Below are positions 26,671 through 34,810 of a stretch of 64,000 nucleotides of DNA, piece after piece (the stretch's first letter is position 1; each line of letters begins with the position of its first letter). The DNA comes from an uncultured Acidobacteriota bacterium (GTDB taxonomy: Bacteria > Acidobacteriota > Blastocatellia > RBC074). The DNA lies in assembly GCA_902825875.1 (NCBI GenBank), contig CADECP010000009.1, positions 45,950 through 109,949 of the forward strand, in the 5' to 3' direction. The notes under the pieces were generated by a model that was not told where the DNA came from, made no database searches, and saw only the letters and a program-made list of their open reading frames with translations. The position numbers were made by a program, and so were the translations under genes.

Positions 26671-28104
26671 ATGAGCCTTCGTGGAAGAGTTTTGATTGTT
26701 GACGACGATCCTGAATTCGGGCTGGTCGCTCAAAGTCTGGTCGAACTGGAAGGATTGACGGCGCAATTGGTCAACAGCGGCAGTGAGGCTTTGGCGGTTT
26801 GTGGCGAGCAGAATTGCGATGTGGTGCTGTTGGATTTGATGCTTGGCGATGTTTCCGGCCTTGACGTTTTGCGCGAAATTCGCAGCCGCAGCGAAACCTT
26901 GCCGGTGATTATGGTCACGGCTCACGGTTCGATGGAATCCGCCGCCGAAGCCGTTCAAGCCGAAGCTTTCGATTACATTGGCAAACCGTTTCGCGCCGAA
27001 GAATTGAAATCGGCGCTTCGTCGCGCGCTGGAATGGCGAAAACAACAGCGCAACGGTCACAATAATCATCCGGCCAAAACGACAACCTCGCCATCCATAG
27101 TCGGTCGCAGTTCGGCGATGGTCGCCGTGTACAGAGCCATTGCTCGCGTTGCCGCCACAGATTCGACAGTTCTGATCAGCGGCGAAAGCGGAACCGGCAA
27201 AGAACTGGTTGCGCGCGCGTTGCACGACAACAGCCCTCGATCCAAACGCCCGTTCATTCCCGTCAATTGCGGAGCCTTCACCGAAACTTTGCTGGAATCG
27301 GAACTCTTCGGCCACGTGCGCGGATCGTTCACCGGAGCGATGGCCAATCATCGAGGCATTTTTGAAACAGCGACCGGCGGCACGATCTTTCTGGACGAAA
27401 TTTCCGAAACGTCACCGGCCTTTCAGGTCAAACTGCTGCGTGTGATTCAGGAACAGGAAGTTCGTCCGGTCGGCGCGCCGGAATCTCGCCGAGTAGACGT
27501 TCGCATCGTGGCTGCCACCAATCGTCGCGTGCAGGATTTATTTAGTGCGGAAGATTTTCGCCGAGACCTGCTCTATCGTTTGAGCGTCATTAACCTGGAA
27601 CTGCCGCCATTGCGCGAACGCAAAGAAGACATTCCGCTGCTGGTCGAACACTTTCTGCAACGATTCAACGCTCGATTCGGCAAAGCTGTTACTGCGCCTT
27701 CTGAAACGATTGACTGGTTATGTCAATTCGACTGGCCGGGCAATGTGCGCGAACTGGAAAACGCCGTCGAACGAGCCGTCACGTTGAACGTCGGCGGCAA
27801 ATTGTTGCCGGAAGATTTCATGCAATTCACTCCAACTCCGCTGGTTCGCGTTGCCGTGCAAACGCAGACTATTGCGGCGAATGTTCAAAGCGCAGCGCCG
27901 GAAACTGCCATCGCCCCGAGTTCGCCATTCTGGATTTGCGAATTGCCCAGAACTTTAGAAGAGGTTGAACGCCAGCACATTTTGGCGATGCTGCGATATA
28001 CCAAAGGCAACAAGTTGCGCGCGTCAGAGTTGCTGGGCATTGGACGGTATTCGCTTTATCGCAAAGCCGAACGGCTGGGAATTGATTTGAATCAAGAGGA
28101 TTGA
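26671..28104 (+). CDS. NtrC-family sigma-54-dependent response regulator
   Basis: A 477-residue transcription activator. The receiver domain (residues 1-120) has acidic pocket DDD 11-13, phospho-acceptor Asp55 and Lys in YIGKPF. The AAA+ domain has Walker A GESGTGKE (about 171-178), a GSFTGA loop (Ser in place of Ala in the canonical GAFTGA sigma-54 contact) and GGTIFLDEISE. A C-terminal Fis-type HTH follows (GNKLRASELLGIGRYSLYRK). It should activate sigma-54 promoters when phosphorylated, probably by the kinase encoded downstream. AGGAG 8 nt before ATG 26671 fixes the start. It overlaps the next gene (ATGATG/TGA). Confidence 0.92.
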   Translation: MSLRGRVLIVDDDPEFGLVAQSLVELEGLTAQLVNSGSEALAVCGEQNCDVVLLDLMLGDVSGLDVLREIRSRSETLPVIMVTAHGSMESAAEAVQAEAFDYIGKPFRAEELKSALRRALEWRKQQRNGHNNHPAKTTTSPSIVGRSSAMVAVYRAIARVAATDSTVLISGESGTGKELVARALHDNSPRSKRPFIPVNCGAFTETLLESELFGHVRGSFTGAMANHRGIFETATGGTIFLDEISETSPAFQVKLLRVIQEQEVRPVGAPESRRVDVRIVAATNRRVQDLFSAEDFRRDLLYRLSVINLELPPLRERKEDIPLLVEHFLQRFNARFGKAVTAPSETIDWLCQFDWPGNVRELENAVERAVTLNVGGKLLPEDFMQFTPTPLVRVAVQTQTIAANVQSAAPETAIAPSSPFWICELPRTLEEVERQHILAMLRYTKGNKLRASELLGIGRYSLYRKAERLGIDLNQED

Positions 28105-28847
28105 TGATGCGTTCTTTGGTCGTTTTGATCGTTGTGATTGTTTTGTTGACTGTCGCGCAGTCAAATCCGGGCAGATACGAACTAACTGCCGCCGCGCCAT
28201 TCGCCGTGCAGCAGATCAAAGGTCGAATTGAACTGGTCAACTCAAAGTTGAAATCGCGCGATGCCAGCGGAGTCGTTGTCTGGTTGAAACCGGCGGACGG
28301 TTCGACGCCGCGCAACGGATCGAAACAGCGCAAAATCATCAATCAACGCGACAAACGGTTTTTGCCTCACATTGTTGCCGTCGAAGCCGGTTCGGAAGTG
28401 GATTTTCCGAACGATGATCCGTTTTTCCACAACGTCTTTTCCATCTACAACGGCAAACGATTCGATCTGGGCTTGTACGCCAGCGGAGAAACTCGTCCCG
28501 TTAATTTCAATCGCCCAGGCATTTCATACATTTTCTGCAACATTCATCCGAAAATGAGCGCCGTGGTCGTCGCGCTCGATACTCCTTATTTCGCTGTCAG
28601 CGATAAAGCCGGTTCATTTACGATCAGCAACATTCCTGCGGGCGATTATCGCTTGAGCGTCTGGCACGAACGCGCCAAGCCGGAAACGCTGGCGGCAATT
28701 TCGCGCACCGTTCAAGTGGGCACAGGCGAATTAGATTTAGGAGCGATCAACATCAGCGAAGAAGGTTATGTGCCGCGACCGCATCCCGATAAACATGGCC
28801 AGGAATATGACAGCCAACGAAATAAACCCGGTTACCGAAAGCCGTGA
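28104..28847 (+). CDS. Exported blue-copper-like protein with regulatory-type beta domain
   Basis: A 247-residue exported protein with an N-terminal hydrophobic signal. Its cupredoxin-like domain has the complete type 1 copper ligand set: His109 in DPFFHNVFS, then Cys145, His148 and Met151 in FCNIHPKMSA. A carboxypeptidase-regulatory-like beta-sandwich follows (FAVSDKAGSFTISNIPAGDY). Copper binding is inferred from the ligand pattern. The gene sits between a response regulator and a histidine kinase, overlapping both (4 nt and 41 nt), so it is part of one transcript and may sense or carry copper or electrons for that pathway. The start could also be ATG 28107. Confidence 0.75.
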   Translation: MMRSLVVLIVVIVLLTVAQSNPGRYELTAAAPFAVQQIKGRIELVNSKLKSRDASGVVVWLKPADGSTPRNGSKQRKIINQRDKRFLPHIVAVEAGSEVDFPNDDPFFHNVFSIYNGKRFDLGLYASGETRPVNFNRPGISYIFCNIHPKMSAVVVALDTPYFAVSDKAGSFTISNIPAGDYRLSVWHERAKPETLAAISRTVQVGTGELDLGAINISEEGYVPRPHPDKHGQEYDSQRNKPGYRKP

Positions 28848-30654
28848 CGGCGGCAAGCTTCGGAATCAACTGTTCATCAGTTCCGCGTTGTTGACCAGCG
28901 CGCTGGTGTTGGTGACTGCCTGGATTATCAATTCTCAGGTGATAGGGCAGGTGCGCCAACAGGTTCAGGCTGAAGTCGAAACGCTGTTGCCGGTTTACGA
29001 ATCGGTTTGGGAAGAACACGCCCGGCGGTTGTCCACGATGGGAGCTTCGTTGGCCGATTCGCCCATCGTCAAGCTGGTGTTTGGCAGCGCCGGAGCTTCG
29101 CGCGATAAACGAACTTTGCATGAAATGGTCGCCGACGTCACCGAAGACACGTTGACGGCGGGCGATCTGGTTTTGATGAGCGACGGTTCCGGGCAGATTT
29201 TTTTTGCCGAACAGCAAGGCGGAGTTTCGCCGGAAATCGGAAAGCTGGTCGGAAATCTGGAAGCCGCGCGCGTCGCCGGAGAAAACCAAAAACAAAGTCG
29301 CGGGTTCACATTGATCGGCGGACGGTTGTATCAACTGGTGGCGACGCCTGTGCTGTTGCATTCCGGCAGCAGCGACATCAACAACACGCAGGCAGTCATC
29401 AGCATTGCCGAAGAAGTCAATCAGGGAATGGCTGCCGAAATCAAACAGCGCATCCACAGCGAAGTCGTCTTTCTGTTGAACAACAAACTTTATTCGTCTT
29501 CGCTGGCGGCGGAAAACGAGCAAGCGGTGTTCAATGCGATTCAGGCTGGTGATCTGGCCAAAACCGCACCGGGTCGTTCGACTGAAATCAGTTTGAGCGG
29601 CGAAACGCATCTGGCGTTTGCGCGGCAATTGACGGATTTCGACGGCAAGCCGATTGGGCAGGTTGTGATGCTGCGTTCGCTGGTCGGAGCAGGCAAGTTG
29701 TTTCGGGCGATTTCCAATCGCTTGCTGGTTTTGTGGACGCTGGCAATTGTCGCGGCATTGGCGCTGAGTTATCTGGTGGCCGGTCGCATCACGCGCCCAT
29801 TGGAAAAACTGGTCGTCAGCGCCAAAGAACTTGGGCGAGGCAATTACGACGTGGAAGTGCCGACCGGCGCTCAGGGCGAAGTCGCTCAACTGGCGACGGC
29901 GTTCGATCAAATGCGGTTGTCTTTGCGCCAATCGCAAACCGCGCTGCTGAAAAACGAACGACTGGCGACCATCGGCCAGATGGCCAGTTCGATCATTCAC
30001 GATTTGCGAAATCCACTGGCGACGATTTACACCGCCGCCGAAGTAATGATGAACGATGGTTTGCCAGCCGATCGTCGTCAGACGCTGATTGAAACGCAGC
30101 TTCGTGCGTCCGGGCGAATGAATTCGATGCTGGCCGAACTGCTGGAATTTTCGCGCGGCAGTTACAAACTCAATCTTGGCCGGTTGTCGCTGGCCGAAAT
30201 TGTCAGGCGCGTGGCTCAGGAATTGAACATTCAGTTGTCGCAACTTGGCGTTCAATTCAAAGCTGATGTCACCGAAGACATCACGCTGGACGCTGACGAC
30301 GAAAAATTGGGGCGCGTGATCGAAAACCTGTTCGTCAATTCGTTGCAAGCCTTTCAACAAGGCGGGCAGCCATCGGGAACGATTCACATTCGGGCTGCAC
30401 TTGATGGCGACAACGTTCGTCTGGAGTTGATGGACGATGGGCCGGGCATTCCCGATTCGATTCGAGAACGATTGTTCGAACCGTTTATCAGTCAGGGCAA
30501 ACCGGGGGGAACAGGGCTGGGGCTGGCCATCGCGCGCGCCATCGTCGAAGCGCACGGCGGCAAAATCAGTCTGGCGAATTCTTCCCACGGAGCGCATTTC
30601 GTCATTCAGTTGCCCCGCAGAACCGTTCAAGTCGGAGGTGTGGATGAAACTTAA
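28807..30654 (+). CDS. Membrane sensor histidine kinase
   Basis: A 615-residue inner-membrane kinase: first membrane helix at about residues 20-42 (LFISSALLTSALVLVTAWII), a ~260-residue periplasmic sensor region, a second helix (LLVLWTLAIVAALALSYLVA), HAMP (GRITRPLEKLVVSAKELGRG), HisKA with His398 in SIIHDLRNPLAT, and an HATPase domain (VIENLFVNSLQAF, DDGPGIPDSIRERLFEPF, GGTGLGLAIARAIVEAHGG). It probably phosphorylates the NtrC-type regulator and/or the small receiver protein. ATG 28807 gives the shortest overlap with the copper protein; ATGs at 28768 and 28795 are alternatives. Confidence 0.9.
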   Translation: MTANEINPVTESRDGGKLRNQLFISSALLTSALVLVTAWIINSQVIGQVRQQVQAEVETLLPVYESVWEEHARRLSTMGASLADSPIVKLVFGSAGASRDKRTLHEMVADVTEDTLTAGDLVLMSDGSGQIFFAEQQGGVSPEIGKLVGNLEAARVAGENQKQSRGFTLIGGRLYQLVATPVLLHSGSSDINNTQAVISIAEEVNQGMAAEIKQRIHSEVVFLLNNKLYSSSLAAENEQAVFNAIQAGDLAKTAPGRSTEISLSGETHLAFARQLTDFDGKPIGQVVMLRSLVGAGKLFRAISNRLLVLWTLAIVAALALSYLVAGRITRPLEKLVVSAKELGRGNYDVEVPTGAQGEVAQLATAFDQMRLSLRQSQTALLKNERLATIGQMASSIIHDLRNPLATIYTAAEVMMNDGLPADRRQTLIETQLRASGRMNSMLAELLEFSRGSYKLNLGRLSLAEIVRRVAQELNIQLSQLGVQFKADVTEDITLDADDEKLGRVIENLFVNSLQAFQQGGQPSGTIHIRAALDGDNVRLELMDDGPGIPDSIRERLFEPFISQGKPGGTGLGLAIARAIVEAHGGKISLANSSHGAHFVIQLPRRTVQVGGVDET

Positions 30655-31045
30655 AGTTTTGTTGGTAGATGACGACAAAGAGTTTCGCACAGTCGCCGCT
30701 CTGGTGTTGGAAAACGCTGGGCATTCGGTGACGGAAGCCGTGGACGGATTCGCTGCGCTGGAATTGCTGCAAGCCGAGCGACCCGACATCATCATCTCCG
30801 ATCTGCACATGCCTGTGATGGACGGGCGCATGTTCTGCAAACGAGTTCGCGCCGATGCCGAACTCGCCCAAATCCCGTTCGTCATTCTCTCGGCCTACAT
30901 CGAAACCGACGGCTCCAACACTTTGTCCGACACTCCGGCGGATTACTGTTTCAGCAAACAGAGTTCGTTTATCTCCCTGTTGCCGCAATTGGAGAACCTC
31001 ATCGCCAGAGCCGTAAGCAATTCAACGCAAAGTCGCAAAGAGTGA
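30644..31045 (+). CDS. Single-domain CheY-like response regulator
   Basis: A 133-residue stand-alone receiver domain: acidic pocket VLLVDDD (9-11), phospho-acceptor Asp53 in IIISDLHMPVMDG, and VILSAYIE with a Lys near residue 107 (CFSKQSSF). No output domain. GGAGGTG directly upstream sets ATG 30644, giving an 11-nt overlap with the kinase gene. It may relay phosphate or compete with the NtrC-type regulator. The last residues (STQSRKE) are coded by the beginning of a GCAAAG-type repeat. Confidence 0.88.
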   Translation: MKLKVLLVDDDKEFRTVAALVLENAGHSVTEAVDGFAALELLQAERPDIIISDLHMPVMDGRMFCKRVRADAELAQIPFVILSAYIETDGSNTLSDTPADYCFSKQSSFISLLPQLENLIARAVSNSTQSRKE

Positions 31046-31112
31046 AAGCCGCAAAGGCCGCTTTTTACCAGCTTTAGTTCTTTGCGCCTTTGACGCTTTG
31101 CGCCTTTGCGTT
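31024..31112. repeat. GCAAAG-type repeat hairpin at a convergent gene junction
   Basis: ACGCAAAGTCGCAAAGAG on the left and CTTTGACGCTTTGCGCCTTT on the right are complementary in type. It contains the ends of both flanking genes: the receiver's stop (31043-31045) and the ceramidase-like gene's stop (31074-31076), so both C-terminal tails are repeat-derived. Confidence 0.65.
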
Positions 31113-32849
31113 TGAAGTCTTCCCGGAAAGCCCAGCCACGTAATCCGAATGTTGCGCGACGTTTTTACAGGCCGCATCCGTCGGAACTTTTCCCGTCAAC
31201 AACGCCACAGTCACGCAAGCCGACGCCGGAGCCAATGCCGAACTCGCAGAGTTGGTTTCGTGGTAATGATTCGGCACGCCGTTCGATTTGCAGGGATCAA
31301 CGGCTTGTTTGATGTCCAGCTTTTTCAAATCTACAGGCTCTCGCCGCCAGTCGTACATAGGCACGATGTAGCCCAACTCGTCAGGGCACAGTCCGAACAT
31401 AAACCTGTACTTTGCCGTCATTGCATCGCGTATCGAAGGTTCACTCGGCGCGCCTGTGTCGGCTGCCGGGCAATCAGTGCGTTTGTATTTTGCGACGCCG
31501 TAAAAGACTTCGGGCAACAATTCGCCAGGCGTAGTCACTATTTGCGCGTCGCCCAGAGTCAAAGCGTAAATCCAGGTTTTGAATTGCGGCTCGGAACCGT
31601 CTGCCGGAACCGGAATCGTGTCGAAGACTCCCAGCCGAGCTAGAAACAGATAACCCTGGTTGTCCATCACGCCTTTCAAATCGGCTTTTCGGACTTCCAG
31701 TTTGGAAGATTTGCTCCATTCGCCGCGTTGCAGAGCTTCAATGGCTGCTTTGCCAACGTCGCGCCCGATGGCTTCGGTTCGTTCAAAAGTGTAAGCCGGA
31801 CGATTGTTTTTAGCGTTCAGCGGGAAGTCTTTGCCGTCGAATTGGAAGCGGTCAGTCGGTTTGGTGTTGGTGTCGCCGATGATTTCGACTGCGCCGATGG
31901 CTCCGTTGATGAACAGCGCCGTGCCGCCGAATTTGCGTTCGACAGTTTCTCTGATCGCGTGCGGAAAGTCCGAAGTCAGCAACGTGTTTTTGTCTTCCAT
32001 TGATTCCGGATGCGTGTTCCAGTTGACCACTGTCGCAATCGTTTTGTTGGTTTTGATTCCGACGAACTGCATTACGCGCAACTCTTCGTCAAAAAAGCGC
32101 GGCGGGCGTCCGCTGGTTCGCGTTTGCATTCCGGCCAGCGAAGGCGATTTTGTCGGATCGGTCTGGCCGAGTTTGATCTTCGCCGGTTGCAGATTGGCGG
32201 CAGCCATCGAAATACTTTTGGCGATTTGGCGATCCACGAAGCGCAGATATTTTGGAAACTTGCCGTCTTTCAGCGGGCCGTCTCCCCAGGGGCCAATCGT
32301 GTCCGGGCCTTCGTGGCTGTGTGTGCTGGACAGCAGAATTTCCTGAATGCCGAGTTTCGGGTCGAGCAGTTTTTGAATCTGGCTGACGCCGTAGTATTTG
32401 CCGTCGGAGTAATAACCGATGAAATCCACTGAAACGACAGCGATGCGCGTCGAACCGTAATCCAGCACAATCGTTCGCGCCCACAAATCGTCGTGCTTGC
32501 CCGTAGCCAGCCGTTTGTCGCCAAAGCCCGCCAGATAAATTCCGTCGTATTTGTTTTTCGAGCTTGGGTCGAGTTCCGTGTTGCCCGGATCGTCTTCCCA
32601 AGGTTCGCCGCCATCCCAAACTCCATTGCCGTTTTGGTCGCTGAACTTTTCGCCCCAGACTCCGTTGGCATTCATACCGCCATTCCAATCCGGATGTTGG
32701 CCGAACGGCGTCACGGCGACGGCGGCAGCGCCGACTTTCAATTGCGCTTTATCGGCAGCTTGCGATGTTGGTTCAACCGGTAAGCTTCCAGTGAAAAGCC
32801 AGAACACAACTCCGCATAAAACGACAACTCCTGCTGATACTAATTTCAT
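31074..32849 (-). CDS. Neutral/alkaline ceramidase-like exported hydrolase
   Basis: A 591-residue exported protein with an N-terminal membrane/signal segment. The N-terminal half resembles the neutral/alkaline non-lysosomal ceramidase domain: [32 protein letters not shown] and the metal-binding [13 protein letters not shown], then [10 protein letters not shown]. Ceramidases cleave the amide bond of ceramides, but many bacterial members have unknown substrates. A calcium-loop-like [14 protein letters not shown] lies near residue 70. GGAG 9 nt upstream supports the start. It follows the glycosyltransferase by 15 bp on the same strand. Its last ten residues come from a repeat. Confidence 0.7.
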   Translation of the reverse strand: MKLVSAGVVVLCGVVFWLFTGSLPVEPTSQAADKAQLKVGAAAVAVTPFGQHPDWNGGMNANGVWGEKFSDQNGNGVWDGGEPWEDDPGNTELDPSSKNKYDGIYLAGFGDKRLATGKHDDLWARTIVLDYGSTRIAVVSVDFIGYYSDGKYYGVSQIQKLLDPKLGIQEILLSSTHSHEGPDTIGPWGDGPLKDGKFPKYLRFVDRQIAKSISMAAANLQPAKIKLGQTDPTKSPSLAGMQTRTSGRPPRFFDEELRVMQFVGIKTNKTIATVVNWNTHPESMEDKNTLLTSDFPHAIRETVERKFGGTALFINGAIGAVEIIGDTNTKPTDRFQFDGKDFPLNAKNNRPAYTFERTEAIGRDVGKAAIEALQRGEWSKSSKLEVRKADLKGVMDNQGYLFLARLGVFDTIPVPADGSEPQFKTWIYALTLGDAQIVTTPGELLPEVFYGVAKYKRTDCPAADTGAPSEPSIRDAMTAKYRFMFGLCPDELGYIVPMYDWRREPVDLKKLDIKQAVDPCKSNGVPNHYHETNSASSALAPASACVTVALLTGKVPTDAACKNVAQHSDYVAGLSGKTSNAKAQSVKGAKN

Positions 32850-32864
32850 TGAGTGACTCTCCGT

Positions 32865-34307
32865 TCAAGGTTTGTACAGCACGTAAATGGTTTGATGGCG
32901 CGTTCCGCCAAAGCCGAACCACGACCGATTCAGCACATACCCGTTCAGTTGAAAGGCTTGCGAATGAAGCAGCGAAAAACCTGCCGACTGAAAATCTTCT
33001 GCGCGCAAATTGAACTCTTTAGGCCCGGCCAGTGCGTCCCAAACGACCAAAGAACCGGGCGGCAATTCGCGCAGCGTTTCCAAATCAATTTCCCGGTTGC
33101 GTGTGAAGGCGGGATTTTCCCACGGATCGCGGTCGAACAAAATTGCCGCGTAAGGTTTGCTCCATAAGAGGCGGCTGACGGGCGGTTTCGACGGTTGAGT
33201 TTGCCAAAAAGAAAATGCGGCGTTGATGGCTTTGGCGTCGCGCGACCATTCGGCTCCGTCGGCGTACACGAAATTCGTCCAAGCCGAAACCGCGAACAAC
33301 ACCGCGACGCAGCCGCTTTTGATTGGTTTAGAAACATGCGCGAACCAGTTGGCCATTTGGTTCCAACCGACCAGCGTAATCAACGCAATCGCTGGCGAAA
33401 TGGCGACCAAATAACGCGGATACCCAGCCGAACCCAACAAACCGAAGGCTCGAAAAATCGTGTGCAGCACAAAGATCAGCACAAACGACGAAGTCAGCGT
33501 CGGCAGTTGTCGCCGCTTCAACAGCCAAATCAATCCGTACACAAAGCAGGGAAGCAGAAACAAGCCTACGACTTCGGGCAAACGGCTGGGGTAAGCTAGC
33601 AATCCGTGCGCGCCGTACATCGTGCCGGTCATTGGCCAACTGTTCGGCCAGTTGTTTTTGATGAACAACGCATCGCCAGTCAGCGCCAGCGCCGACAGCC
33701 ACCAAAGAATTGAACCGGTGGCGAGCCATAAAACTTTGGCTAAGGATTTAAGATTTAGGATTTGGGATTTAGAGTTTCTCAATACCCAAACCGCCCACAA
33801 CACGCCTAGAAAGAAGCCTTCCGGTCTGGCCAGAATCATCAACGAAGCCACAATCATTCCGGCGACGAATTTGCCTTTGTGATGAAGCCTGAGCGCAACG
33901 ACAAATGTCAGCGCGAAAATCGGCTCGGTCATTGTGTCGGCGCAAAACAGGAAAAAAGACGGCTGCAAAAACAGCAGGGCGATGCTTAATGGCGCTCGCG
34001 GCAATTTGAAATCTTCTGCCAGTCGCCAGGTTTGCCAGGCAATGACCAGACAAATCAGTACTGTCAACGCGCGAGCGGCTTGAAAGCCGATGGCTGCGGG
34101 AAAGGCGTACACAAACGTGAACAACGGACGCGACCAAACTCCGACAAACAATTGAGGATATGTCCACGCCCAACGCGCGAACAAATGATGTTGGCCGCCG
34201 TCCATCTGGCAACTGTCGTCAAATGCAAACAGCATCAACAGTCCGGCAACGGCGCTCAACATTATCCAAAAAACAACTTGAAGACGTTTCGGAAGAGGGT
34301 TAAGCAT
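32865..34307 (-). CDS. Polytopic membrane glycosyltransferase-like protein
   Basis: A 480-residue protein with about ten membrane helices. Its layout resembles dolichyl-phosphate-mannose/ArnT-type (GT-C) glycosyltransferases: an acidic loop after the first helix (FAFDDSCQMDGGQHH), FLFCADTMTEPIFAL, ILARPEGFFLGVLW and a C-terminal periplasmic domain. It would transfer a sugar from a lipid carrier outside the membrane; donor and acceptor are unknown. Residues around 160 (SKSQILNLKSLAK) are coded by a heptamer repeat that adds a polar stretch after a helix. Probably cotranscribed with the ceramidase-like gene. Confidence 0.65.
   Translation of the reverse strand: MLNPLPKRLQVVFWIMLSAVAGLLMLFAFDDSCQMDGGQHHLFARWAWTYPQLFVGVWSRPLFTFVYAFPAAIGFQAARALTVLICLVIAWQTWRLAEDFKLPRAPLSIALLFLQPSFFLFCADTMTEPIFALTFVVALRLHHKGKFVAGMIVASLMILARPEGFFLGVLWAVWVLRNSKSQILNLKSLAKVLWLATGSILWWLSALALTGDALFIKNNWPNSWPMTGTMYGAHGLLAYPSRLPEVVGLFLLPCFVYGLIWLLKRRQLPTLTSSFVLIFVLHTIFRAFGLLGSAGYPRYLVAISPAIALITLVGWNQMANWFAHVSKPIKSGCVAVLFAVSAWTNFVYADGAEWSRDAKAINAAFSFWQTQPSKPPVSRLLWSKPYAAILFDRDPWENPAFTRNREIDLETLRELPPGSLVVWDALAGPKEFNLRAEDFQSAGFSLLHSQAFQLNGYVLNRSWFGFGGTRHQTIYVLYKP
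33744..33771. repeat. Heptamer repeat inside the glycosyltransferase gene
   Basis: Four units on the plus strand: GGATTTA, AGATTTA, GGATTTG, GGATTTA. They are read through in frame on the minus strand as part of a Ser/Lys/Leu-rich segment. No complementary arm is present. Confidence 0.75.
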
Positions 34308-34810
34308 GCGGCGCGGATGGTAAATCAGTTGATGGATTTGGTAAACGAACAGGGGATTTCCTTTTCATGCTGTTTCATCTGTGAGGCAGGTGAATTTTTT
34401 TTTGGAGATGCCTGCCCAAAAATGCCAATCAATTGCTAAGGCCAGAAAATCCTTGGGTTTTGGCTGGCTCAGCGCATCATATCCACCTGAGCAACGGCTT
34501 TAGCCCAAGATAATGTGCTCCCGATTGATTCAGACACAAGACGAGTTTTCCACAGAGGTGTTTAAGCATTCGGCAGTTTTCCACAGAACTAGGTTCTTCT
34601 TTAGGTTGCAAGCGTGAAACTACTGAAAAATAGTGCTTTACAGTGTTTTACCTGCGTGCTACCGTCCGCGCCATCTTAAGCAAAGCATTAAGTAAACAGG
34701 TTCAAGTTACTTTTTCCGGCAGCCAAGCCGGTTCGAGTGGTGCGGTTTTTGGCCACAAAATTTAAGCAACATACTTTTTGAATTATTGAAGTTTCCACGT
34801 CGAGGACACG
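34308..34810. other. 503-bp divergent intergenic region with paired direct repeat
   Basis: It separates the minus-strand glycosyltransferase from the plus-strand phosphohexomutase. It is AT-richer than its surroundings. The only clear element is the 13-bp direct repeat at 34544-34587 (separate entry). Promoters for both sides must lie here, but none is convincing. No coding frame seen. Confidence 0.5.
34544..34587. promoter_or_regulatory. Paired 13-bp direct repeat with DnaA-box-like cores
   Basis: AGTTTTCCACAGA occurs at 34544-34556 and again at 34575-34587, 31 bp apart (about three helix turns). The core TTTTCCACA is one base from the DnaA box TTATCCACA. It could be an operator for either divergent gene or a DnaA-binding pair. 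Confidence 0.4.

Noticed and set aside
34544-34587. Possible chromosomal replication origin
   Set aside because: Only two DnaA-box-like sites, and no dnaA, dnaN, gidA or parAB neighbours.
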